64,000 bases of DNA from Montifringilla adamsi (lineage: Eukaryota > Chordata > Aves > Passeriformes > Passeridae), in assembly GCA_017590115.1 (NCBI GenBank), contig JAGGNK010006448.1, forward strand, positions 4,261,595 to 4,325,594, given 5' to 3'. A program made the translations under genes and the position numbers. Under the pieces are notes generated by a model. That model searched no databases and was not told the origin of the DNA. It worked only from the letters and a program-made list of their open reading frames with translations. Below, in pieces: positions 14,091 to 25,920 of the stretch. The stretch's first letter is position 1; every line of letters starts with the position of its first letter.

Positions 14091-16034
14091 TAAAAAAACA
14101 AAACAAGAACAAGAGAAAGAAAAATGGTAAAGCAAGCAAAGGATGGTAAATTGTGAAGATAATTACTCAAGTCGGATATGTCAAGTGGTGCAGGCCACAT
14201 TATTTATTTTATTTTGATTGCCAACTGATTTGCATCTAATTCATCTAAACAGGGAAAATACTGTTTTTGTTTAAGTGCTCTGTGGTGCTGGGCTGAGGCC
14301 TGTCCTACCGCCCCTCTCTGCTGGAAGACAAAAACCTCTGATTAAGAATGACAGACACTTTCAGTGAAACAGTTTTTTTTAAATAGCTCTCTTCCCTCAG
14401 CCAGGGCTTTTATAATTTCAGGGTATTTTATTTCCCCATTCACAGAGCCACTAAGAACAGGAAGAAATATCAAGTTACACAGCAGCCAAAGGGACAGATC
14501 TGTTTACTTGACAAAGCTAATTGATTATGCTGAGTTCACTCCAATACAGGGTCATTGAATAGTTCTCTTATTGATGAAATGATACTGTCTGCTGAGGATA
14601 TTAACCTCTTTAGCTTTCTGCGTTAGCATTGCTGTAAGGTCTTGCTTCAGTGTAATATAAATTCCTTGTGCTAAAGAGGGAAAGCAACCAAAAGATTTAA
14701 TTATCATATATGAACCTAGACCTTCATACCTGAGTATTGATTCACACACATACACACACACACACACATATATATATATACACACACACACATACATTTT
14801 TATATTCAGAAAATGCTATTGAACATGAGGGGCTGAGTTAGACTGAAAGTAGCCTATGGAGATAATAACATTTGAGTTGTCTTAAATTTTCTGCATTTTC
14901 CATATTTTTGTCAGTGTTTTGGGATTTTTTTCTTTTTCTTAAACTGGTCTTTGGATATTACGATTAGGTGAGCATATATTATACTTTCACTATAAGAGTA
15001 CTAATAATCCTTCTCAGCACTAGTTAAACTTTTAAACTGTCTAATGTTCAAAATCTCATTTGAATAACTCTTTCCTTTTTTTAAACATTGCCAAGCATCT
15101 GCCTCAGAAATGTTGTATATGTTCTAGAGTTTACAGAGCCAGTCTAAACATTCAGTAAAAGGAAATTATTTAGGCATCTATATTTGTTGCTACTTAGCTA
15201 GATATGAGTAAGTGCAGGCCATTGTTTTTTGCAGAAAATAGTATTAAAAACACTGTAATTCAGTTAAAAAGTTATACTCTATTTCAGTATCAGGTATTGT
15301 AAAAATAAAAAAAAAATAAAGTGCAGTAGTCGGAAGAAGCTGCAAAATGACATTTAGGGAATCTCAAAAAAGCTGAAGTTAATATTCTAAACAATTAAGT
15401 GCCTTTAATTTTGCAATTGGAAAGGAATTCTCGTTAAAGTAAAAAATATATGAGATAAATTCCAAACTGGAAAAGGAACAAAATGGCCCATCTCTGTTGA
15501 TTTCCATTCATGCACATTGAATCACCGGGATGAAATGTTCTTATCTAACTTCAGCCTTTAACAATTCCAGTTTATCTTAGTCACTGAAATATCCTACTAT
15601 AGGGACAGAGAAATGTGGGCAGCTCCAAAAGCAATTCCAGATAATATGTGGACAGAATTGCCCTCTGACGCCCGCAGAAGGAAATTCATTTCTGCTACTT
15701 TGTCAGGTGTAATAAATGTCCCTCAGAAGATGTTGGTGTCTCTCCATTTTCTAAAGAAGGATTGCAGATAAATTAGCAGTGAGACCCATGGGGTGAATAT
15801 ACTCACAGTAAGGATTCGTGCAGTATAACCTGAATTCACACCCTCTTGTACTGGGCTTTTTCCCCAGGCTGAGATGTTTTGGGTCTGACACAGCGCTATA
15901 AACAGACACTCTGGCAGTGGGAATTGCATGCTTAACTGGAAGTACAGATTCAGTATGTTTGGTTTGGTAGTGAAAGACAGAACAGTGTAGGCATGAGGAA
16001 AAACACTTTTATTTTTTTATTTTTTGAATCTTGT
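14091..16034. other. Unique DNA around a microsatellite, no gene recognised
   Basis: Apart from the dinucleotide repeat at 14743-14796, I see no gene or interspersed repeat here. Open frames are below 82 codons; the one at 14552-14797 (minus) begins inside the CA/TA repeat, which encodes its cysteine/valine/tyrosine-rich start. Confidence 0.55.
14743..14796. repeat. Compound CA/TA microsatellite
   Basis: Two CA runs flank a central TA run: a broken CA tract, about six TA units, then a second CA tract ending at catac. Alternating purine-pyrimidine DNA of this kind is prone to length change. Confidence 0.95.
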
Positions 16035-16256
16035 TCCAGTTTTAATATGAGAAAGAACTTCTTCACTGTCAGGATGACCAAGCACTGGAACAGACTGCCC
16101 AGAGAAGTTGTGGAGTGTCCCTCACTGAAGATATTCAAGACCTGTCTGGTCCCAATCCTGTACAATGTGCTTTGGGATGACCCTGCTTGAGCAGGGAGGT
16201 TGGACCAGATGACCCACTGTGGTCTCTTCCAGGCTTATCTATTCTATGATTCTGTA
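16035..16256 (+). mobile_element. CR1 LINE 3' fragment with end of ORF2
   Basis: The plus strand encodes MRKNFFTVRMTKHWNRLPRE and then VVECPSLKIFKT, which is the conserved C-terminus of CR1 ORF2. It is followed by ggttggaccagatgaccc and the terminal ttctatgattctgt motif. The copy is about 220 bp and 5'-truncated. ORF2 C-terminal residues are well preserved, so it is a moderately young insertion. Downstream of the HWNRLP motif the frame runs into the short 3' untranslated region. Confidence 0.93.
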
Positions 16257-16400
16257 CTTATGCCTGAAATCTGGCCCACAAATTGTTTCTGATTTGTGGA
16301 ACCCTTCCCAGACTTTTGCAAAATGTATTCAGGGCTTACTTTTAGGTTTACTTTTCAGCCTTCATTAACTGGGCAACTTTATAATTCTATTTCAGTAATT

Positions 16401-16486
16401 TTAAATTTAAATATATATGAATTTTTAAATATATCTATATATTTCTGTATATTCTATATATTCTATATCTAAATATATTCTATTTC
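16401..16486. repeat. A/T-rich low-complexity tract
   Basis: The tract has repeated tatatattcta / aaatatat variants and almost no G or C. It lies about 145 bp after the CR1 end and has no coding meaning. Confidence 0.8.
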
Positions 16487-18720
16487 TTTTTCTGAAACCC
16501 AAGACCACTGTCATGCCACTGGAGACAGGAACTTAGAACCACATTTTAGCTGGCACTGCTGCATGTCACACACATGCTGCACTGTGCTGTGATCGCTCTC
16601 CTTCTTGCAGACTGAGCTACTTGCCACAGTGTGTTTACCCTTTGTCATCATGCCACACTGTGCATATTTAATTGCACACACTTCCATCCTTCATGGGGGC
16701 ATGCCATGAAGTGCTTTGATAAAGCACTTTGCACTTTTTTTTCATATCTACATTGGAAATTATGTGAGATTTGGTGACAAATTCCCTGGGGAGGAGGAGT
16801 ATTAGCAGCCCTGCACCCTCCCCTAGAGACTCCGTCTGTGTGACAAGAAGAGCTCTGAGATGTGAGCTAGTAGGAAGAGCTGATTTCAGTTGCTTAATCT
16901 CCTCAGCCCCAGGCAAGTTTCTCATTGAGAATATGCCTTGGAGTTACTTTTGGCTAGTCTGTAAGCAGCTGCTTATATGTGGACAGCAACTTTCTTCTTG
17001 GCCCAAGGGGACCCATGTTGGAGCAATCGGTGTTGGTGTAAACTGCACAGCAGCCAGGCAAGGAGGCAAAAAGACTGTAGAGAAATTATGGCTGTTGTCT
17101 CTGTATAGGTTTTATGTCCCATTTTTGTCTTTCTGCAACCTAGACAGTTAGGAATCCTCTCTTTGCCTAATGTTATGGATGGTTAAGGCCAAAATCCAAA
17201 TTCCTGAAAATGAGGCAGAAGATGGTAGTTAACAAAACTGTCCACAAGAAAGTTTGCTCATAACTTGTAGAGGTCATTGCTGTCAATGTATTATAAATTA
17301 TTATAATACGGTATTCCATTTACAAATTAATGGCTGAGCAGAGCTGAAGTGTCTCAAGCTCAGAACTATCAGAAATATTTTGTGATAAGACAGTCTCTAC
17401 AAATCTCTTTCTAGCTAAACTCTTCCTAGAGAGTGACCAATACACAGTAAATATTTTGACATATTGTATTTGTCAGAGCAGTCAAGTCCTAGGATTTTTC
17501 TGTATGTGGCAGATTAGTTCTGTCTGGCACCGAGTGGTTTAAATACAAAATTCTGTAACCCCTAATCTTTTGATTGTGTAGGTAGGTGCAGCTGCTTGAA
17601 ATGGACCAGTGAGGACGAAATTCTAATGCGGTTGAATACCCCGGTGCACAGGAAAATCAGTGTAATGCATTGCAATAGGGTGCTGTCCTCATTTAAATCT
17701 AACCATAAGTACTCTTTGGGTGGCTGTCATTTCACTGTCTTCTGAAACACAGCATTAGTGAAATGTCACTTTGTGTTAAGCTCATCGGTGGCCTTTGCTA
17801 TGTACATTCTTCCCTGTTTCTGCACAGAGACAGTGAGGCACACCAGAGCCTCAGCTCTAGAGATCGATTTCTCTTCATGTCTGGTATTAACTTACATCGC
17901 CAGGGCCAGGGTGGGGTGTGAAGGAGGTGGGCAGAAATGGTGTTTATTCACTGAACCTTGAGGTAGAACTTTAGCAAATGGCTGAGCTGCTTTGAGTTGC
18001 TGAAATGACTGCAGTTTTGGTACCTTTTTAGGGTTTGCAATGATAAGAGCAGATCTCTAAGGAGTTGAATGTCTGAGTGATCTAAAACCAGGGCAGTCAA
18101 GCTGAAGAGGATGTGTGCACTAACCTGTTTGCACTGAATAGTCTCCATAAATAATTTACAACTATGACTGCTAGCTATTATTACAAAAATACTGGATTGC
18201 ATTTTGACACATGCAGCCAGCTTGTAAGTCAATAGATACATTTCACCTAGTGTATGCAGACCACAGTTTCAGCCATCCATCCATGTGTGTTTTACAACAA
18301 TGCAATCTACCATTCCAAAACAGGGCTGTGGAGACCTTTAGAAATACTTTTCAAAAAATCAGAACAGTGATCTGAGTGTTGCATCTTTTATTGTATTGGT
18401 CCTTCATATGGTTCTGTTCCCTTCCTGCACAAAACTTTCAGTTTTAAATGATTATGATGTTATTAAAGGGTCCCTTATTAAAAGGTCTTACGCTCTGGGC
18501 AGTGCTGCAGTCACTTTGGATCTACTGCAAGGTATCAGGAAGCTAGAAGTTAAAGGATGCATGCCTGAGATTTCCTTTATTGTCTTTTCCTTTAAGACTC
18601 ATTTGGAGGAAGTATTTCATTATAGCTTGATTTAACCAAAAAGAGAATTAGTGGGTTTTGACTCAGTCTTCAAGATTGGCAGAATGGGAAAAATAGTGGA
18701 AAAGTACTGCTTACAATTTT
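16487..18720. other. Unique DNA, no gene recognised
   Basis: There is no recognisable gene or interspersed repeat. The 126-codon frame at 16771-17151 (plus) has no motif I recognise. A G-rich stretch at 17903-17931 could form a G-quadruplex with one long loop. Confidence 0.55.
17903..17931 (+). other. Potential G-quadruplex motif (long third loop)
   Basis: Four runs of at least three G are separated by loops of 3, 1 and 12 bases. The long loop makes folding less certain than for a canonical motif. Confidence 0.35.
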
Positions 18721-19440
18721 ACAAAGAAATACAGACAAAAAAAAAAGCAAATTTATGAGATACAGCTCAACCATATCAACAAAACACCCCCTAATTTATT
18801 CCTCCAAATACCAAAGACTCCTCTAATTCTAAATTAAGTACTTATTCAGAAAACAGCTTAAATACGATTAATTAACCAGAAATTAGAAAGGAAGTGTTAA
18901 AAGATAGAGATTTTGACATAACCAAATAACAGCTTGTAGCCATGACACTCAAATATAAAAGACAAAATACAAACCAAGTAGTAGCAGTAGCTCAACCGCC
19001 TGAAATCTCTCAGAAGACAAAATACTTAACTTCAACCAAATCCCATTCACAAAATCAACTTCCGCTGTAATCCAAAATTATTACTGCCATTACAGTTATA
19101 ACAAACAAATATCACTACATATCCATCTTTTAAGAAATTAAAAAATATCCATATATCAATAAATACCTTTTCAAGTACAATTTTTACCTCCTTACCTACA
19201 AAATACCAACCAAATATATTTATCATCACTTTTTGCAAACATTTACTTCACTAAGTATACCTCAAAAAATAAAACCAAACAATAGTACAACCTACACAAA
19301 AAAAAAATTACCACAGTTTTAATAAAGTGTTCATCACACCTTTAACATTCCGTGCTCTCCCACAAATCAAACAGTCATTAAAAAACACATCACACTCTAA
19401 AATCCCTCTTAAATAAACAAAAAAAAAAAAAGGGGGGGGG
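18721..19440 (+). mobile_element. G-depleted tract, possible hypermutated retroelement
   Basis: By hand count, 19021-19431 holds about 15 G against about 97 C, with A near half of all bases. Of those G, about ten precede T, four precede C, one precedes A and none precedes G. The tract ends in 13 A and then 9 G (19419-19440), after which normal base composition returns. Loss of G only where a purine follows is the known signature of APOBEC cytidine deamination of retroviral minus-strand cDNA. The closing A/G run has the form of a retroviral polypurine tract. The flank at 18841-19020 keeps GA and GG, so editing would be graded or the element shorter. No reading frame or LTR is recognisable, so the retroelement identity is inference; the base skew is direct observation. 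Confidence 0.45.
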
Positions 19441-19496
19441 ACACCTCAGATGAGTTTAAATACAACTTTATATGTTCTAAATATAAGGTCTGAAGC

Positions 19497-19613
19497 TTTG
19501 ACCAACCTGGTCTAGTGGAAAGTGTGCCTGTCTACACTATGAGATTGCAACTGGATGATCTTTAAGTTCCATTCCAGCCCAAGCTATTCTAGGATTCTAT
19601 GATTCCATGATTA
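19497..19613 (+). mobile_element. CR1 LINE 3' end fragment
   Basis: The sequence runs gaccaacctggtctagtgg, then gtgtgcctgtct, then gcaactggatgatctttaag, and ends in ttctaggattctatgattcc. This is the avian CR1 3' untranslated end in plus orientation. It is about 115 bp, 5'-truncated, and begins roughly 55 bp after the G-depleted tract. Confidence 0.88.
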
Positions 19614-21547
19614 TGGAATACCCAAGATAGAAATACGAATATGTGCAACAACAGCTAAAATACAAGTATTGACTGTAACTATATTGCACTAGAAAATATA
19701 GTTTTCTATGCAGAAGTCTAGAAAAGAGCTGAAGAGTTGACTTTCTGACACAGTTGAAGTCGTGTATTTATTAGTACCTGCCTGGGAACAGTGATCATCC
19801 AAGGATTTTGGTCTGATTAACTGACTGCTCTTGTTGACATCAGTCATGAATTTGTGAATTGTCAATCCAGCTCTCACATTTTCATTAAGGAATGCTTTTT
19901 TCTTTCTTCCTCATTACACCTATTTTGTCATGTAGTTACACAGTGAAACATAGCAGAGGGAGCCTGGGAGGATGGGACAGAAGAGAGAATAATTGAAGGG
20001 AAAGAAGACCAGATGTCCCCATTTTATTTTGTCCGTGTAGAACACATCCACTGTGGATACAGCAGGGGTGCTCACACAAGAAGTGACCACAACACACTAG
20101 ATGGACTGTTACCTGAACATCATCTGCAACAGGTAGATTTTAAGCATCAGGTCACAATTTAATGAATTCAAAGTTCATGCCCACTCCTCTCATTTCAAGC
20201 ACTTAACACACTCAGCATGGGTTAACTCTGCAATTTGGCCAGACAGTCTGCTTCATTGCTGATCATTTCATTTGCCTTTGTTTAAAGAGTTAGGAAATAG
20301 AGGTGCTTGAAGGGCAAGATCCAGCTCACAAATTAAGTCACCTAATGTCCATAATGTAGGTGTTTGTGTATCTGTCTGTTTAGGTGTCTAAGTTTCTACT
20401 GATCTCAATGGCAATTTAGTCAATGCAGTCAATGGAGTTAAAGAAAAGGCGTATTTTGGCTCACCCAAAATACACCCATATAAAATCAGCAGATAACCCC
20501 ACTAACACTACTAAGTTGCCAAAATGTGTGTGTCTTCTGCTTTACAGAGGCTCTTGTGTGTCTCTTGGCTACCAGAAGTCTTCCCAGACTGTGTTTTTCT
20601 CCTCTAGGTCCTGTTCAACATCTGTCAACTTCACGTAGTTGTTTCAGACACTCAGGTACATCTGAAATAGTAATGTTGTGTCTGTGTTTGTGCAGCTGAA
20701 TGGAAATCCCTGAACATGTCCATACCTGTATGTGAGCCTTTTTATTTTGATTCTGATTTTGTTAGGTACATTCAGAATTGTGTGTCCCTTTTCAAAAAGG
20801 ATACACAAAGGATTTCAAAAATGCACTCTTCTGGAAATAGCTCTTTCTGTCCTTCACAGCCTGCAAACATCTAACAGCTAATATTTTAAGGAATCTATTA
20901 TTAATCTGAGAAAAAGTTACCACTGTTGTCTGGATTACCTTCCTGAAGTCATAAGAAATGTGAGAAATGAATTGGAGTTTATCAACTAGTGGAGTTTATC
21001 TTGATGGTATACTTCTGTGTGACAGCCCTTTGCTTCATGTTGTCCCCGCTTTACTCAGCTGCCCAACCTTAAAGAAATTTGAGGCCTCGCTACTGTTGCC
21101 AAAGTGATTAAAAATTGGCGCAAAATTATCAAAGGCAGAGACAAGACAGATGCAGGCACACAGTATGTGCACACAAGTTTTGTTGTCTTAGGAACACAAC
21201 AGATTTCTTGTGCTAGTTTAGTTCAACAGGAAAAATTCCTTCCTAATTCATAAAGAAATGCCAGTCAGATCCATGGTATGATGCAGGATACTGTTCCCTT
21301 GAATAACTGGTTTGGAGAAAGTGGTTTCTGAAAACCGTGTTCTGGACATCCCAACATCCACACTGGCTGAAAATTGAGAAATCAGTTTATGGCTGTTTAC
21401 ATTCTGCTGCTTTCTCCTGACTTCTAGTACTATCTTGATTTTTTTCTCATTTTCTGAATAGGTATGTAGACTCCATCTCATATAAGATCTTAAAGCAGGC
21501 ACTTAGCAATTTGGGGTGTGCTTTTGACTTCTGCTTAGATCCCTTTG

Positions 21548-21626
21548 CACAGTCAAGGTAATGTAAATGACAATGACACAGTCAAGGTGATGTAAATGAC
21601 TATTCTTTACTATGGCAAAGAATAGT
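21548..21626. repeat. 29-bp tandem repeat followed by a perfect hairpin
   Basis: A unit starting cacagtcaagg and ending ggt(a/g)atgtaaatgac occurs at 21548-21576 and again at 21577-21600, with one substitution in the shared part. Immediately after it, actattcttt (21599-21608) and aaagaatagt (21617-21626) form a perfect 10-bp inverted repeat around an 8-base loop. Confidence 0.85.
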
Positions 21627-24600
21627 GTCAGCTTATTGGAAGTAAGGCAACAAATTCAATCAATCATCAATAAAATATTTTTTAAAAAATCTGGGCTTTT
21701 ATATCTAAATCACTATAGGACCAATAAACCTGAAGTTCTTAACCTTGCTCCTTAACTCCTACTTAGTACATTCTTCTTCTAAATGTACATTTTTTTCTTG
21801 GGATGAACAGCTATGTTTGACATATTTGACAAACGACTTCAAATAGTAATGCATAAGGAACAGTAAACTGAGGCAACCAAGAAAAAAAAGTAAATCTTTC
21901 TGTGTCTTAAAACTGTACTAACCACTAAAAGTCCAGAGACTTATGAGGATTTGAAATATGAGTTTCATGCATCCTGAAAGTATTGGCGTGAAAGGCTGAA
22001 GAAGGAAATTTATAAAAGAAAAGTTTCAGGAAAAGGCACTTTTATAGTATGACTATTTGCTTCTTTAAAGGCAGTTTCCTGAACCAGCTCTGTAGCCTCC
22101 ATCCCAAATCAAAACAATGCTTGGCTCTCAGTAAAACTGCACAGTTCTGTAAAGAACAGATCCTACAGTATCTCATTTGCTTTTGGCTTCTGAGTTGTCT
22201 TTTTGAAGTACAGTCTTCAGCATGAGTAGGTTGGAAGGGGTTCAATAATCTATAATAATCAGGAAATCATTCAGGTTCTTTGATTGTTTCTGAGTGGCAA
22301 AACAAGACTCTGCAGCTGGCAGAGATACCAACTTAATTGGGATGAGAACAGACCAGAGACAAGGCCGTGGCCATCCATAGGCATACCTGATGGACAACGA
22401 CTAGTCCAGCATTTTCAGCTATCAATCTTTAGTAGGAAAAGACTGATGGCTGCACAACATGTCTTGCATCAGCAAAAAGTGACCACACAGCAAGGACGGA
22501 GAGAATGGTTTAGTTCGTAACCTCAGAGGTTATTTTTTTTATTTCAGATTACCTCTATCCTAATTTTAAAGTCAGTCCAGCACATGAATAATAAAATTAA
22601 TAAAATTGTAAAGAAACCTTTTATTAAGATGGTATGAGAGTGGGGAAAAACCTACCAGCCTATTTACTACAAAAGATACATGGCAAAGAGAACTTAATGA
22701 TTATCTCTATTTCAGAAAGGCCATCCCAAATATTATTAGACTTTTTAAATAAATACTTTCACGAAAGGCATTTCTGATTATTTTTAACTATGGTCCTCGT
22801 TATTATTTGATTTTGAGTGATTGGTTTTACTGAAAAGAAAGAAATTTTTTTTTCAAAGAGGGTCTTTGAACTCTTCCACTTCCATCTGTGAAAAAATACT
22901 ACACAACTGACACATGGTCTGTGGTTGACCTTGGAGGCACAAGATAGGCATGTCAAATTCCAGTGTTTTATTGGTAAGGAGTAACTGCTTAAAGCTATAA
23001 GGAACAAGATCATATTTTTAAAAAGATGTATTCTAATACAGTATTTTGTTCACTCTTGCACAATCAAAATGTACATTCAAGTTTAGTTTTGGATAAAAAA
23101 GAAATGCAGGTATAGATCCTTTCCTGTTTTAGGACAATCATTCAACTAATTTTCACTCCTCTAGGACATCAAGATACACATACACTGGTGACCTAAGTGG
23201 ATTTCCTTTATTAGATCATCATTACTACGGTTATTCATCAGTGAACTTACAACATCTCTTGGGAGACGTTCTAGGATGCTTGTCAAGAAGAGGCAGGAGA
23301 TGAAGATAATTTTCCTGTTATTACTGTCATGAGATGCCAAAACTGAGAAAGACACATAATAGAAAAGGTCAGCTAGAGATATTTTTGTTCAGGTTAGGGT
23401 TAGAACTGCTTTTACTCTGCCACTATAAAAGGTTGGGGGCAAGGAATAGTACAATCTCAATAGATGTTATTGCATTTTTAACATTAGAATGCCTTTGTAA
23501 AACAGGCATCTATGGCTCCTTGGTCAAATGTAGTTGTTTTTTTAACTTATACATACCTATTTCTTCATTATTTCTAAGAGCAGGACTCCCATTCAAATAA
23601 ATGGTGTTAAATCCAAAGTATTTTGTGTAATAGACATGATTTAATAGAATGAAAAATAGAGCTGAAAAATACTGTTTGCAACAGTTGACCTGATCCTTAT
23701 TTGTGTAGTGGCTTCTATTATAAACTACATTAACGTCCCTATGACATTATGTTGTAACATGAACACATTAATGATGCCACATAATCATGAGATACTCCTA
23801 AATCCCTGTGATTGTGTTCCACATGTAAGAGATTCTGAGAACTTTCAGAGCATGCTATTCAGCTGATAACCAGGGTCAGTTAGAGCAGGGTTTAACCAGA
23901 TTGAATTATTAAATTACTTCCTGCTAAGAAAGGAAAATCTGCTTTTTCCCATCCTCCATCAACAGCCATAGGTTCTTCTCTTCCTTTCTTTGGTACTGGG
24001 TCTAGTGAACATGTGGCGGTGGTATTTCAATTCAGGAGGCTGGCCTACTGTGATGGACTCTAAGTGAAAATACTTAATATCTTCATTATAAACTCATTGT
24101 TCTAGAAATCCTTCCCTATATGCTTTGACCATAAAAGGAGTCTGAGGTAAGGACATGAAGTGATCAGCTTAGACATAATTCCTGCAATATATATTCGAAG
24201 ATGAAGGATTTGAATACTGCACTGTTATGATCAACTGGAAAATTTCTGAAAATTATTTGGATTATATAGGTATCTCACCAAATTTCTGCTCTTCCTTATG
24301 TGACTATGGCTTAAAAATTCAAAGAGACTACTGATATGTCCTGGTAATCTGAAAATTGTTAGTGCTATCAACAGTGATGAAGGATGCTTGCCAAACAGTG
24401 TTTTCTTGCCAAACATAAATTAAAGTTATGGTGAGACATTCAAAAGGAGGAGAAGGTGGAGAAGGTTCTGTTTGCAGATGGATGTGGCCTGTTAAAGACA
24501 AGTTCAAATTGTGAAAAAAAACTGTGACCTGAGACGTTAAATGCTAGTGTGGATTTTGTCCACAGCCACTGAGCAGTGTGGGATTAGGAGGGCAAAAGTT

Positions 24601-25619
24601 TTCCTTATGGAATTGAAAACATATCTCTTCCTTTCTTGAAACAGACTGTAGAATTTAATAGAAAACTATATTCCTGCCACAGCATTTTCATGGATGTTTC
24701 ATATGGACTATAAAAGCTTACTATTTGCGATTAGTGTTCCTTCTGTGTAAGACTAACTGTAGAATTCATTCAGTTTAATTATAAATTTCATAGGGTTTTT
24801 CCTTGAAAGATTGCTAAAATACCTTCAGTAAAGAGACACATGCAAACATTGTGTTTACTGCTCTCCTGCCCTCAGGTGAGCTACTCTCTTAGGTCTGTTA
24901 CATGAAATAATATTTTGTGTGTTCCTTTTTTTATAATGTTTACCGTATGATCTGTTACCTGCTTTCATGAAAGGTAGCCTAGTTGCATGAACTTGCAAAA
25001 TGCCAGCTGAAACAAAAATACGTAACATTATTTACTCCATTCATGGATTTAAAATGGAGGAGTCAGGGGTATAATAAATGACAGAATGAAATTTATCCTA
25101 TTTAATGTAAAGACTGACAACCAATTGCTTCTTAGGCATTTTTGTCAGAATAACAATTCTTTTTTTCTCCTCTCCTCTAAATAGACAGTGGCCCTGATAC
25201 ATAATCAGATATAAGTGGGGTTTATTCTATTGAATTTTTAAAACAATTCTTAATATTGCTTATAAAATTCTGCCAGAAAGTACTCATTTTAATCATCAGT
25301 CAGCATTTTTATTATATTATAATCCTTAATTGATTGACGTTTAATCACAGTCTTTGTATTTTACTATCCCTTGTCTCATAAGAGGCAATTTTCTCTTTAC
25401 TGTAGTTTAACAGCTGATGAAAAAGATTTAAGGAAACCTATAAACTTAAGATTGGTTAATGGTCCCTTATAAAAGAATATTACACTTCTAGGATCCATTG
25501 CACAGATGTGATACTCAATTGTAGAAATGTGCATGGGGTTTATTAAATTACAGCACAAATCTTCAGTCTTCTGAATTATTGTTCATGTTGGTACTGTTAG
25601 GCAAATGGGGAGACACATT

Positions 25620-25920
25620 ATTGCTTCCAGTTGTTCGCATTACTGTGGTGTAATACAGTCAGAGACAGCTGGCACATTGCTCTAGGCAAATGCAGAGCTA
25701 GAGCAGCTGCAGAGTTCTGGGCCCCCAGTGAAGGTCCAGCACCGCTGAGTCAGTACTGGGTGGCTCATCAAAAGATGGCCAGAAATTAAAAGAAAAAGTT
25801 GCTCTTTTTCAGAGCTAGTGTGCAGGATTTTGCACAAGCTAATTAAAATGGCCTTTTGCTGAACGGAAGCCAGTGGGCATGTAAAAGCAATAACAAACCC
25901 ATTTGTCCTAGTTGTACTGC
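25620..25920. promoter_or_regulatory. Possible regulatory block with AP-1/MAF-type site
   Basis: The block holds gctgagtcag (25744-25753) with a perfect TGAGTCA core at 25746-25752, the usual AP-1 core, and with the 5' GC of a half MAF recognition element. cagctg E-boxes and gctaattaa lie nearby. Single motifs of this length also occur by chance, so the call is weak. Confidence 0.25.

Noticed and set aside
14743..14796. Regularly spaced repeats suggesting a CRISPR-like array
   Set aside because: This is a dinucleotide microsatellite; no repeat-spacer structure occurs anywhere in the window.
16771..17151. 126-codon plus-strand open frame as a gene
   Set aside because: No domain is recognisable, and the opposite strand is also open in part (16668-16925), indicating base composition rather than coding.
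19021..19431. Nuclear mitochondrial insertion as the source of the G-poor strand
   Set aside because: Bird mitochondrial light-strand DNA is C-rich as well as G-poor. Here A is near half and C only about a quarter, and no mitochondrial gene text is recognisable.
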